Origin: Gammaproteobacteria bacterium
GTDB taxonomy: Bacteria > Pseudomonadota > Gammaproteobacteria > Steroidobacterales > Rariloculaceae
Reading direction: 5' to 3'
DNA length: 13,192 nt
NCBI GenBank assembly: GCA_017577365.1
Contig: PKRJ01000078.1
Location: 1 to 13,192 of the forward strand
A program made the translations under genes and the position numbers. Of the stretch, positions 5,839-13,192 are shown piece after piece. Every line of letters begins with the position of its first letter. The first letter of the stretch is position 1. The notes below the pieces were generated by a model. The model saw only the letters and a list, made by a program, of their open reading frames with translations, searched no databases and was not told the DNA's origin.

Positions 5839-5937
5839 TTACGCCTTGCGCAGCAGCGCAGCGGTTCGCTCGTCTGCCGGAAAGAAGGCCTCGATGGCGA
5901 GCTCCGACAACGTGACGTCCAGCGGCGTGCCCGCTGG
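5839..5937 (-). pseudogene. Possible 3' remnant of a lost minus-strand gene
   Basis: On the minus strand this segment reads as 32 codons ending in TAA, with strong G/C preference at third positions and a natural-looking C-terminus (PAGTPLDVTLSELAIEAF, then FPADERTAALLRKA). It fills almost the entire spacer between the NTF2-like and DUF4256 genes. Further upstream in the same frame it would run into the DUF4256 coding region, where the sequence becomes an antisense shadow, so only a tail would survive. The parent family was not recognised. It could also be chance open frame in GC-rich DNA. Confidence 0.4.
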
Positions 5938-5949
5938 AGGAGGGCAAGG

Positions 5950-6495
5950 ATGAATGCGAAGCAACGCGAGGCACTGCTCGACACTTTGAAGGCGCGTTTC
6001 GAGCAGAACATGCATCGGCACCCCGGTCTCGAGTGGGACAAGGTCCGAGCGAAGCTCGAAGCCGACCCGAAGAAGCTGCGCACGCTCGCCGAGATGGAGA
6101 AGACCGGCGGCGAGCCGGACGTGGTCGGCTACGACGAGAAGACCGGAACGTATCTCTTCTTCGATTGCTCACCGGAAAGTCCCAAGGGGCGGAGGAGCGT
6201 CTGCTATGACCGCGAAGCACGGGAGTCGAGGAAGGAGCACGCGCCGAAGAGCAGCGCGGTCGAGATGGCGGCTGCGATGGGGGCGGAGCTGTTGGACGAG
6301 GAGCAGTATCGACAGCTCCAACGGCTCGGCGAGTTCGATCTGAAAACATCGAGCTGGATCAAGACGCCGTCCGATGTGCGAGAGCTCGGCGGGGCGCTGT
6401 TCTGCGACCGGCGGTACGGAAGGGTATTCACGTATCACAACGGCGTGCAGTCGTACTATGCCGCGAGGGGTTTCCGCTGCTGGCTGAGCGTTTAG
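5950..6495 (+). CDS. DUF4256 domain-containing protein
   Basis: At 181 residues this matches the whole DUF4256 family from end to end. Landmarks include LKARFEQNMHRHPGLEWDKV (13-32), MEKTGGEPDVV (49-59), FDCSPESPKGRRSVCYD (71-87), and RKEHAPKSSAVEMA (94-107). FDLKTSSWIKTP (129-140), LGGALFCDRRYGRVFTYHNG (146-165) and SYYAARGFR (168-176) complete the pattern. The biochemical function of the family is unknown. Conserved Cys73, Cys85 and Cys152 and several His residues would allow metal binding or redox roles (speculative). The ATG at 5950 follows a strong GGAGGAGGG (5936-5944; AGGAGG at 6-nt spacing). The family usually has RGFRGxLxV at its end; here the second Gly is Cys (RGFRCWLSV). First gene of a probable three-gene operon. 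Confidence 0.92.
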   Translation: MNAKQREALLDTLKARFEQNMHRHPGLEWDKVRAKLEADPKKLRTLAEMEKTGGEPDVVGYDEKTGTYLFFDCSPESPKGRRSVCYDREARESRKEHAPKSSAVEMAAAMGAELLDEEQYRQLQRLGEFDLKTSSWIKTPSDVRELGGALFCDRRYGRVFTYHNGVQSYYAARGFRCWLSV

Positions 6496-6507
6496 GGGCG
6501 GACGGCG

Positions 6508-6912
6508 ATGGAGCTCTTGGTCAACGTCGACGTTGGAGATCTAGCGGCCGGCGAGCGCTTCTACCGTGACGCGCTCGGGCTCGCCGTCGGCCGGCGTTTC
6601 GGTAGCTGGGGCGTCGAGCTGCGAGGCGCCTCGAGCCCGATATATCTCCTCCACAAGGAGGAAGGATCGCCGGTCTCTCCCGCCACGGACGTGGTGCGGG
6701 CGTACGAGCGGCATTGGACGCCGGTGCATCTCGATTTCGTCGTCGACGACATCGAGAAAGCCGTCGAGCGCGCCGTGGCCGCGGGTGCGACGCTCGAGGA
6801 GCCCGTCGCCGTGCGACGCTGGGGGAAGCTCGCCCTGCTGGCAGATCCCTTCGGGAACGGCTTCTGCTTCGTGGAGCTCGTCGGCCGGGGCTACGACGAG
6901 ATCGTCGACTAG
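6508..6912 (+). CDS. VOC family (glyoxalase/bleomycin-resistance fold) protein
   Basis: This 134-residue protein has the two beta-alpha-beta-beta-beta modules of the vicinal-oxygen-chelate fold. Module 1 contains AGERFYRDALGLAVGRRFGSW (14-34); module 2 begins at PVHLDFVVDDIEKAVERAVAAGAT (72-95) and ends with LLADPFGNGFCFVEL (110-124). Of the usual metal ligands, His74 and Glu123 are present. The N-terminal strand reads LLVNVDV without a clear His or Glu ligand, so catalysis is uncertain and a ligand-binding role is possible. The start is 12 nt after the DUF4256 stop, with only a weak GGGGCGGA purine stretch before it, consistent with coupled translation. Confidence 0.88.
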   Translation: MELLVNVDVGDLAAGERFYRDALGLAVGRRFGSWGVELRGASSPIYLLHKEEGSPVSPATDVVRAYERHWTPVHLDFVVDDIEKAVERAVAAGATLEEPVAVRRWGKLALLADPFGNGFCFVELVGRGYDEIVD

Positions 6913-6921
6913 GACGTGACG

Positions 6922-7356
6922 ATGACCGTTCGACTCGCGGAGACGGATACGGAGTTCGAGAAGTGCGCCGAGGTGCTGCTTCAGCTCCGCAGCAGTTTCA
7001 CGAGAGAAGCGCTGCTCGAGCAGATCGGGGAGCAGCAACGACAGGGCTACCGTCTCGCCTATGTGGAATCGGACGGCGATGTGATCTGCGTCGCCGGCTT
7101 TCGTATAGGACTCAACCTTGCCTGGGGCAAGCATCTCTACGTCGACGACCTCGTGACCGCCGAGGCGCATCGCTCGAAAGGCGCGGGCGCGAAGATGATC
7201 GCGTGGCTCAAGGACTACGCCCGGCAGATGGGCTGCGGCCAGCTCCATCTCGATTCCGGCGTGCAGCGGCACGCCGCGCACCGGTTCTATCTACGCGAAG
7301 GCTTCGACATCACGAGCCATCACTTCGCCATCCGCGGACTGACGCGCGGCGCATGA
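6922..7356 (+). CDS. GNAT family N-acetyltransferase
   Basis: This 144-residue acetyltransferase of the GNAT fold contains strand 4 (HLYVDDLVTAEAHR, 71-84) leading to the acetyl-CoA pyrophosphate loop R84-S-K-G-A-G-A90. The helix KMIAWLKDYARQMGC and LHLDSGVQRHAAHRFYLREG (108-127) follow, ending in FDITSHHF. That ending is typical of HPA2-like members acting on small amines or residues. The acceptor is unknown. The ATG at 6922 is preferred over the GTG at 6916 because AGGA (6911-6914) is 7 nt from the ATG but only 1 nt from the GTG. It lies 9 nt after the VOC gene and ends the operon, convergent with the carbonic anhydrase-like gene over a 90-nt spacer without a clear terminator. Confidence 0.9.
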   Translation: MTVRLAETDTEFEKCAEVLLQLRSSFTREALLEQIGEQQRQGYRLAYVESDGDVICVAGFRIGLNLAWGKHLYVDDLVTAEAHRSKGAGAKMIAWLKDYARQMGCGQLHLDSGVQRHAAHRFYLREGFDITSHHFAIRGLTRGA

Positions 7357-7446
7357 CGCCGGCTCGAGCGTGTCGAGCTTCGTCGCGGATCGCCGCGAAG
7401 GATCGGTCAGGGGAGCCGACCTGGGAGGGCAGCTCGGGAGCGAAAG

Positions 7447-7965
7447 TCAGCGAGGCGAGAGCTCGCGCGCGTAGCGCCGCCCGAGCTCGACGTAATGCCG
7501 CGCGCTCTCTTCGAGCATCGCGACTTCCTCGTCGGTCACTTCGCGGACGCGTTTCGCCGGAACGCCGACGATCAGCGAGCGGTCCGGGAAACTCTTGCGC
7601 TCGGTGATCAGCGCGTTCGCACCGACGATGCAATAGCGGCCGAGCTCGACGTGGCTCAGGATCGTTGCGCCGATGCCGATCAGGCAGTAGTCGCCGACGC
7701 GGCAGCCGTGCACCGTCGCGGCATGGCCGATCGTGACGTTGGCGCCGATATCGCAGGGCGCGTCGGCGTCGACGTGGACCACGGCGTTGTCCTGCACGTT
7801 CGTGCCGTCGCCGATGACGATCGGCGCGACGTCGCCGCGAATCACCGCGCCGAACCAGACGTTCACCGCCCGGCCCAGCCGAACGCGCCCGATGACCGAC
7901 GCGCTCGGCGCGACGAAATACTCGCCGAGCGTCTCGACGCGGTGCTCGCCGAGGTCGTAGAGCAC
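7447..7965 (-). CDS. Gamma-class carbonic anhydrase family protein (YrdA/PaaY-like)
   Basis: This 172-residue trimeric left-handed beta-helix protein shows many hexapeptide repeats ([LIV]-G-x4). The three metal-binding histidines of gamma carbonic anhydrases are in place: His64 in NAVVH, His81 in IGHAATVHG, and His86 in the same stretch. So are Arg43 and Asp45 of RGD and Gln58/Asp59 of NVQDN. A C-terminal helix (DEEVAMLEESARHYVELGRRY) follows. Most YrdA/PaaY-type proteins lack the proton-shuttle loop of the archaeal enzyme Cam, and this one is short in that region, so measurable anhydrase activity is possible but not assured. The start is GTG; GGAGG at 7973-7977, inside the last codons of gpmA, is 7 nt upstream. 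Only 2 nt separate it from the gpmA stop, so it is the last gene of the glutamate dehydrogenase operon. Confidence 0.92.
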   Translation of the reverse strand: MLYDLGEHRVETLGEYFVAPSASVIGRVRLGRAVNVWFGAVIRGDVAPIVIGDGTNVQDNAVVHVDADAPCDIGANVTIGHAATVHGCRVGDYCLIGIGATILSHVELGRYCIVGANALITERKSFPDRSLIVGVPAKRVREVTDEEVAMLEESARHYVELGRRYARELSPR

Positions 7966-7967
7966 GA

Positions 7968-8741
7968 TCAGGCCTCCGCCTGACGCACCGACGCCTGCTT
8001 CGCGACGGCCTCGGCCGCCTTCGCGATCGCTTCCGGATCGCCGAGGTACTCGGCGCGCGTCGGCTCGAGGTTCTCGTCGAGCTCGTAGAGGCGAGGCACG
8101 CCCGTCGGAATGTTCAGCCCGACGATGTCCTCGTCCGAGATGTGCTCGAGCATCTTCACGAGCGCCCTCAGGCTGTTGCCGTGCGCCGCGACGAGCACGT
8201 TACGGCCCGCGAGGAGCTCCGGCACGATGCGGTCCTCCCAGTACGGTTGCACCCGCGCGAGCGTGGTCTTGAGCGACTCGGTCGCGGGCAGCGCGCTCGG
8301 CGGGAGTCCCGCATAGCGGGGATCGTGACGCGGGTGACGCGGATCGTCCGGCTCGAGCGGAGGCGGCGGGATGTCATAGCTGCGCCGCCACAGCTTGACC
8401 TGCTCCTCGCCATGACGCGCCGCGGTCTCCGCCTTGTCGAGTCCCTGCAGCGCGCCGTAATGGCGCTCGTTGAGCCGCCAATGCCGCTCGACGGGGATCC
8501 ACGTGAGATTCATCTCGTCGAGGATCAGCCACAGCGTGCGGATCGCACGAACGAGCACGGACGTGAACGCGATATCGAAGACGAGGCCCGCTTCCTTCAG
8601 CGTGCGGCCCGCCTCGGTCGCCTCGCGACGCCCCTGCTCGGTGAGGTCGACATCCGTCCACCCGGTGAACAGATTCTTGAGGTTCCATTCGCTTTGGCCG
8701 TGGCGCACGAGCACCAGCTTGCCGATCTTTTTCTCGCTCAT
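7968..8741 (-). CDS. gpmA: 2,3-bisphosphoglycerate-dependent phosphoglycerate mutase
   Basis: This 257-residue cytoplasmic enzyme interconverts 3-phosphoglycerate and 2-phosphoglycerate in glycolysis and gluconeogenesis through a phosphohistidine. Signature LVRHGQSEWNLKNLFTGWTD lies at 11-30, with the phosphorylated His14. The other catalytic residues are Arg65 (VRAIRTLW), Glu92 in NERHYGALQG, and His187 in AAHGNSLRAL. The insert ESLKTTLARVQPYWEDRIVP and the lid after position 200 are those of the dPGM (GpmA) type, which distinguishes it from shorter cofactor-free or phosphatase-like relatives. The C-terminus extends as an Ala-rich helix (EAIAKAAEAVAKQASV). No Shine-Dalgarno is seen; the ATG overlaps the stop of the glutamate dehydrogenase gene as ATGA, so translation is probably coupled. 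Gene order glutamate dehydrogenase, gpmA, carbonic anhydrase-like suggests co-transcription. Confidence 0.96.
   Translation of the reverse strand: MSEKKIGKLVLVRHGQSEWNLKNLFTGWTDVDLTEQGRREATEAGRTLKEAGLVFDIAFTSVLVRAIRTLWLILDEMNLTWIPVERHWRLNERHYGALQGLDKAETAARHGEEQVKLWRRSYDIPPPPLEPDDPRHPRHDPRYAGLPPSALPATESLKTTLARVQPYWEDRIVPELLAGRNVLVAAHGNSLRALVKMLEHISDEDIVGLNIPTGVPRLYELDENLEPTRAEYLGDPEAIAKAAEAVAKQASVRQAEA
7973..7977 (-). promoter_or_regulatory. Ribosome-binding site of the carbonic anhydrase-like gene inside gpmA
   Basis: GGAGG on the minus strand lies within the last codons of gpmA, 7 nt before the GTG start. It supports both the GTG start and coupled expression of the two genes. Confidence 0.65.
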
Positions 8742-11700
8742 GGCGCGCTATTGTAGGCGAAGCGGAGCCGTTCGACCTCCCGCAATGCAACAGAAAGCGC
8801 GGCGAGGTCGGGCGAGCCCGCGGCGCGCATGTCCTCGAGGATGCGCTCGATGCGTTCGACCCGGGGCCGTGCGGCCTCCATCCAGTCCGCGAGCGCATGC
8901 TCGCCGCCGGCCTCGAGGATCTGGACCAGCACCGCGCGTTGCTCCGTTGCGAGGCGTTCGCGAAGATGCGCGCGCGCGAGCGCATGCCAGCGGTCGCCCG
9001 CTGCGAGCTGCTCGATCTCGTCGCGCAGCCAGTCGAAGCCGAGCTTCGAGCCGAGCTCGAAATGAAGCCGAGCGAGCATCCGCGGGTCGAAGCCCCGCTC
9101 GTCGGCGAGCCGCACGATCTCGAGGATCTGCGTCGCGAGCGATAGCGTTGCGACGCCCCGCACGAGCGGTTTCGGCAGCCCCGCCTCTTCGAGCTCGCGC
9201 GTATCCTCGTCGAAGCGGTGCTTCGTGGCGCCGACCAGGAGCTTCGGCAGCGACCCGGCGACGAGCGCGACGCCCGGACGGAACCGCGCGATCGCGGGCT
9301 CGATGTCGAGCGCATCGGGATGGCGCTGCAACAGCCAATACACGGCCCGCCGCAGCATCCGAGCGATGCGCAGCATCGTCTCGTACTGCACGGCCGCGGG
9401 CACTTGGGCGTCGAGCCCCTCGATGCTTCGCCAGAGCTTGCGCACGTCGAAGATCTCGCGAGCGATCGCATAGGCCCGTGCGACCTGCGCGATCGTCGCG
9501 CCGACCTCGTCGCGCGTGCGAAACGCGAAGAACGGACCCATGCGGTTCGCGATGCTGCCCGCGAGCAGCATCGAAACGATCTCGCGCCGAAGCGGGTGCT
9601 CCGCGATTCGCGCCTTGAAGCGTCGCCGGACGCGCATCGGGAAATAGTTCTCTAGCTCGGCCGCGAAATACGGATCGTCCGGGATATCGCTCGCGACGAG
9701 ACTCGCGGCCAGGTGAATCTTCGTGTACGCGAGCACGATCGCGTGCTCGGGCCGCGTCAGCCCGATTCCGGCCTTCTGCCGCTCGTCGAGCTCCTCTTCG
9801 CTCGGCAGGCTCTCGAGCTTGCGGTCGAGCTGCGCCTCGGCCTCGAGTATGCGGATCAGCGCGCGATCTTCGCCGAGACGTTCCGCGGCGCGCGTGCCGA
9901 TGATCGAAAGCGCCTGCGTCTGCGCGTAGTTGTTCGCGAGGACGCCCTGCACGATGTCGTTCTCCATCTCGGCGAGCAGGCGATCGCGCCGCGCGCGAGA
10001 GAGCTCTCCCGCGGCCATCGCGCCGTTCAGCAGGATCTTGAGGTTGACCTCGCGGTCCGAGGAGTCGACGCCGCCCGAATTGTCGATGAAGTCCGTGTTG
10101 ATCCGCCCCCCGCGCAGCGCGTACTCGATGCGGGCGCGCTGCGTGAAGCCGAGATTGCCGCCTTCGCCGACGACGCGGCAGCGAAGCTCGGCCGCGTCCA
10201 CCCGTACGTTGTCGTTCACGGGATCGCCGGCCGCCGAGTGGGGCTCGTCGCTCGCCTTCACGTACGTGCCGATGCCGCCGTTCCAGAGGAGATCCACCGG
10301 CGCCTTGAGCACCGCGCGGATCAGCTCGGGCGCGGTCAACGTCGGCGTCTCGATGCCGAGCGCTTCGCAAGCCTCGCGCGACAGCGTGATCGACTTCGCC
10401 TGCCGCGAATAGACGCCGCCGCCCCGCGAGAGCTTCGAGCGGTCGTAGTCGTCCCACGAGGAGCCCGGCAGCTCGAACAGACGCTTGCGCTCGGCGTAGC
10501 TCGTCTCGGGATCGGGATCGGGATCGATGAAAATATGCCGATGATCGAACGCGGCGATCAGCTTGATCTGCTCCGACAACAGCATGCCGTTGCCGAAGAC
10601 GTCTCCGGACATGTCGCCGATGCCGACGACCGTGAACGGCTGGGTCTGCGTATCGAGCCCGAGCTCCCGGAAATGCCGCTTGACGGACTCCCACGCGCCG
10701 CGCGCCGTGATGCCCATCTTCTTGTGGTCGTAGCCCGCCGAGCCGCCCGACGCGAAGGCGTCGCCGAGCCAGAAGCCGTACTCGGCCGATAGGGCGTTCG
10801 CGATGTCCGAGAACGTCGCCGTGCCTTTGTCGGCCGCGACGACGAGGTAAGGATCGTCATCGTCGAGCGCGACGACGCGCGGGGGCCGCTCGACGCGGCC
10901 GCCGACGATGTTGTCGGTGACGTCGAGCAGCCCGCGGATGAATTGCCGATAGCACTCGACGACCTCGGCGCGGATCGCGTCGCGATCGCCGTCGGGCAAG
11001 CGCTTGCAGACGAAGCCGCCCTTTGCGCCGTTCGGCACGATCACGGCGTTCTTCACCTGCTGCGCCTTCATCAGGCCGAGAATCTCCGTGCGGAAATCCT
11101 CGCGCCGATCGGACCAGCGGATGCCGCCGCGCGCGACTCGGCTCGCACGCAAGTGCACGCCCTCGACGCGCTGCGAGTACACGTAGATCTCGAACATCGG
11201 GCGCGGCTCGGGCAGCTCGGGTAGCTTCTTCGGATCGAGCTTGAAGGAGATATACGGCTTCGGCGCGCCGTCGCTGCCGAGCTGGAAGAAATTCGTGCGC
11301 AGCGTGCCGCGTACGACGCCGACGAAGGCGCGCAGGATGCGATCCTCGTCGAGCGTCGCGGTCCGCTCGAGCTCGGCCTCGAGCGCGCGCTCGTGACGAT
11401 CGCGTTCGGCCGCCTTCTCGGCGTCCTTCCGGTCCGGATCGAACGTCGCGTGAAATAGGCCGACGAGCGCGCGGCAGAACTCGGGGTAGCGCGCGAGCAC
11501 TTCCTGCACGTAAGGCTGGCTGAACGGCAGGCCGGTCTGCGCGAGATACTTTCCGTACGCGCGAAGCAGCGCGATGTCGCGCCAGCCGAGCCCCGCGATG
11601 ACGACGAAGGCATTGAACGAATCGTCGTCGACGTCGCCCGCGATCACGCGCGCGAAGCACTCCTCGAAGCGCTCGGCGATGGCCCCCGCGTCGACCGGCG

Positions 11701-13192
11701 CACCGCCGCGCGTCTCGAGGTCGTAGATCTGTATCCACACGTCGCCGCTTTCGAGCTTCACCGTGTAGATGCGCTCGCCGAGCACCGTGAGGCCCATGTT
11801 CTCGAGGATTCGCACGGCGACGTGGAGCGGGATCGGCTGGTTCGCGGAGAACGCCGAGAACTCGAGCCGATTGGGCGCAGCGCCGCCGTCGAGCCGGAGC
11901 TCGCGACGACTCTCGCCGTCGGCGATGCGCACGATCCGCGGGAGATCCCCGACCGCGCGCTCCGCGGGCATCTCGTCCTGATACGCGGCCGAGAAACGGT
12001 CGCCGAAACGGGCGAGGAGGGCGAGCGCCCGGTCCTCGGGGAGCACGGCGAGCAACGCGTCGCGCAGCCGGTCCTGCCACGTGCGCACCGCTTCGCCGAT
12101 CTCACGCTCGAGCACGTCGAAGTCCGGCGCGGACGGAGCGCGCGGATCGGTGTGGACGACGACGGATAGCCGGGCGAGAGCCGATTCCGATAGCCACGCA
12201 TCGCTCTCGACCGCGTGTCCGCCGAGCCCGCGCTTCAGGATCCGCTCGACGGCCTCGCGCGCACGGCGGTTGTATTGATCGCGCGGCAGATAGACGAGGC
12301 ACGAATAGAAGCGATTGAACGGATCTCGCCGCGCGAGCAGCCGCACGCGCCGCCGCTCCTGGAGCGCGAGGATGCCGTTCGTGATGCGCACGAGGTCCTC
12401 GTGCGACGCCTGGAACAGGTCGTCGCGCGGGAGCGTGTCGATGATGTGCTGCAACGTTCGGCCGCGATGGCTCGCCGGATCGACGCCCGCGTGCTCGAGC
12501 AGCCTCGCGGCCTTCTGTCGCAGCAGCGGAACATTGAGCGCGCGTTCGTTGTACGCGGCGGACGTGAAGAGGCCGAGGAAACGCCGTTCGGCGCGCGGTT
12601 GCCCCTGCGCGTCGAAGACCTTCACGCTCACGTAGTCGAGCCGAACGGGACGGTGCACGCGCGAGCGCGCGTTCGTTTTCGTGATCACGAGCGGCTCCGG
12701 CGAGCGCGCGACGGCGCGCGCCGCGCCGGTGAGCCGCGCGGCCTCCGGCACGCGCTCGGTCTCGCGCAGGATGCCGAGGCCCGTGCCGGGCACGACCACG
12801 AGCGTATCGGCGGAAGCGCCGCGCCGTAGCCGGTACTCGCGATAGCCCAGCAGCGTGAAGTGGTCGTCCGCTAGCCAATCGAGGAATGCGCACGCCTCGT
12901 GCCGCATCTCGGGAGTCGATCCGCGGCTTTCGGCGAGCTCGCGGCTCGCATCCCGCAGCTTTGCGAGCATCGGTTTCCAGTCCTCGACGGCCGCGCGCAC
13001 GTCGGCGAGCGCGGCGGCGAGCTCGGTCTCGATGCGTTTCAGGACCTCGGGATCCGTCTGTCGTTCGATCTCGATGCGAATAAACGATTCGGCGAGCCCT
13101 TTATCGCCAGGGCGTCTCGAGGCGATCGCGCGGAGCGTCCCTCGGCCGTCACGCTCGACCGTGAAGCGGGGGTGGATCGTCAGGTGGATGCC
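8738..13192 (-). CDS. gdhB: NAD-dependent glutamate dehydrogenase, large (about 180 kDa) type, 5'-partial
   Basis: The enzyme deaminates L-glutamate to 2-oxoglutarate and ammonium with NAD+, mainly in amino-acid catabolism. The frame is open to the right edge; 1484 codons are present against roughly 1600 in the family, so about 120-130 N-terminal residues are missing. The GTG at 13000 is internal, because the codons beyond it continue the family pattern (ESFIRIEIERQTDPEVL, DVRAAVEDW). Counting from the right edge, residues 1-680 carry the N-terminal ACT-like and helical regions. The catalytic core holds GGIRWSDRREDFRTEILGLM (about 688-707), the catalytic Lys724 in NGAKGGF, ADKGTATFSDIAN (about 784-796), and GIGDMSGDVFGNG of the NAD-binding region (857-869). 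GGIGTYVK, GEGGNLGFTQRARIEYA and GGRINTDFIDNSGGVDSSD follow. A helical C-terminal region completes it. It overlaps gpmA by 4 nt. Long open frames on the opposite strand are GC-driven shadows. Confidence 0.97.
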   Translation of the reverse strand, partial: GIHLTIHPRFTVERDGRGTLRAIASRRPGDKGLAESFIRIEIERQTDPEVLKRIETELAAALADVRAAVEDWKPMLAKLRDASRELAESRGSTPEMRHEACAFLDWLADDHFTLLGYREYRLRRGASADTLVVVPGTGLGILRETERVPEAARLTGAARAVARSPEPLVITKTNARSRVHRPVRLDYVSVKVFDAQGQPRAERRFLGLFTSAAYNERALNVPLLRQKAARLLEHAGVDPASHRGRTLQHIIDTLPRDDLFQASHEDLVRITNGILALQERRRVRLLARRDPFNRFYSCLVYLPRDQYNRRAREAVERILKRGLGGHAVESDAWLSESALARLSVVVHTDPRAPSAPDFDVLEREIGEAVRTWQDRLRDALLAVLPEDRALALLARFGDRFSAAYQDEMPAERAVGDLPRIVRIADGESRRELRLDGGAAPNRLEFSAFSANQPIPLHVAVRILENMGLTVLGERIYTVKLESGDVWIQIYDLETRGGAPVDAGAIAERFEECFARVIAGDVDDDSFNAFVVIAGLGWRDIALLRAYGKYLAQTGLPFSQPYVQEVLARYPEFCRALVGLFHATFDPDRKDAEKAAERDRHERALEAELERTATLDEDRILRAFVGVVRGTLRTNFFQLGSDGAPKPYISFKLDPKKLPELPEPRPMFEIYVYSQRVEGVHLRASRVARGGIRWSDRREDFRTEILGLMKAQQVKNAVIVPNGAKGGFVCKRLPDGDRDAIRAEVVECYRQFIRGLLDVTDNIVGGRVERPPRVVALDDDDPYLVVAADKGTATFSDIANALSAEYGFWLGDAFASGGSAGYDHKKMGITARGAWESVKRHFRELGLDTQTQPFTVVGIGDMSGDVFGNGMLLSEQIKLIAAFDHRHIFIDPDPDPETSYAERKRLFELPGSSWDDYDRSKLSRGGGVYSRQAKSITLSREACEALGIETPTLTAPELIRAVLKAPVDLLWNGGIGTYVKASDEPHSAAGDPVNDNVRVDAAELRCRVVGEGGNLGFTQRARIEYALRGGRINTDFIDNSGGVDSSDREVNLKILLNGAMAAGELSRARRDRLLAEMENDIVQGVLANNYAQTQALSIIGTRAAERLGEDRALIRILEAEAQLDRKLESLPSEEELDERQKAGIGLTRPEHAIVLAYTKIHLAASLVASDIPDDPYFAAELENYFPMRVRRRFKARIAEHPLRREIVSMLLAGSIANRMGPFFAFRTRDEVGATIAQVARAYAIAREIFDVRKLWRSIEGLDAQVPAAVQYETMLRIARMLRRAVYWLLQRHPDALDIEPAIARFRPGVALVAGSLPKLLVGATKHRFDEDTRELEEAGLPKPLVRGVATLSLATQILEIVRLADERGFDPRMLARLHFELGSKLGFDWLRDEIEQLAAGDRWHALARAHLRERLATEQRAVLVQILEAGGEHALADWMEAARPRVERIERILEDMRAAGSPDLAALSVALREVERLRFAYNSAP

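Noticed and set aside
7383..7398. Small hairpin (TCGCGG/CCGCGA) in the convergent spacer after the GNAT gene, as a terminator
   Set aside because: A 6-bp stem with a 4-nt loop and no T-tract on either strand is not distinguishable from chance in GC-rich DNA.
8470..10792. Long plus-strand open frames (up to about 380 codons) opposite the glutamate dehydrogenase and gpmA genes
   Set aside because: They are Arg/Ala/Ser-rich, resemble no family and lie antisense to strongly conserved coding sequence; GC-rich codon bias removes stops in the opposite frames.
1..13192. CRISPR array, toxin-antitoxin pair, retron, phage or transposon module
   Set aside because: No regularly spaced repeats, reverse transcriptase, integrase, transposase, nuclease or toxin-like small gene pair was seen on either strand.

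Overview
The window reads as chromosomal DNA of a high-GC proteobacterium, most likely an uncultured gammaproteobacterial lineage. This is inferred from the very large NAD-type glutamate dehydrogenase, the GpmA-type phosphoglycerate mutase, strong G/C preference at third codon positions, and short inverted repeats between genes. The lineage cannot be fixed from sequence reading alone. No rRNA, tRNA, CRISPR array, insertion sequence, integrase or phage gene was seen. Almost all of it is ordinary housekeeping and metabolic content, and I found no clear defence or other undescribed multi-gene system.

Left part (1-3490). A gene cut by the left edge encodes an unusual membrane protein: an NMT1/THI5-like substrate-binding domain fused to a TRIC/UPF0126 membrane domain, with signs of a reading-frame change at its 3' end beside a 10-bp tandem duplication. 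Convergent to it is a class I SAM-dependent methyltransferase gene on the minus strand. Upstream of that lies a perfect 15-bp inverted repeat whose arms each contain the palindrome CCTCCGCGGAGG. Next comes an exported metallo-beta-lactamase-fold hydrolase, also on the minus strand. The divergent spacer that follows (3268-3490) is rich in inverted repeats.

Middle part (3491-7356, all plus strand). A dienelactone hydrolase-family gene overlaps an alpha/beta hydrolase gene by GTGA. Then come a small two-helix membrane protein and an NTF2-like/DUF4440 protein in a visibly less GC-rich stretch. A DUF4256 protein, a VOC (glyoxalase-fold) protein and a GNAT acetyltransferase follow with gaps of only 12 and 9 nt, so they probably form one operon. 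Between the NTF2-like and DUF4256 genes lies what looks like the 3' remnant of a lost minus-strand gene.

Right part (7447-13192, all minus strand). A tight operon reads from the right edge leftward: large NAD-dependent glutamate dehydrogenase (5' end outside the window), gpmA (ATGA overlap), and a gamma-class carbonic anhydrase homologue (2-nt gap, with its ribosome-binding site inside the end of gpmA). It links glutamate catabolism to 2-oxoglutarate, lower glycolysis/gluconeogenesis and possibly CO2/bicarbonate handling. The many long open frames antisense to glutamate dehydrogenase are composition artefacts.
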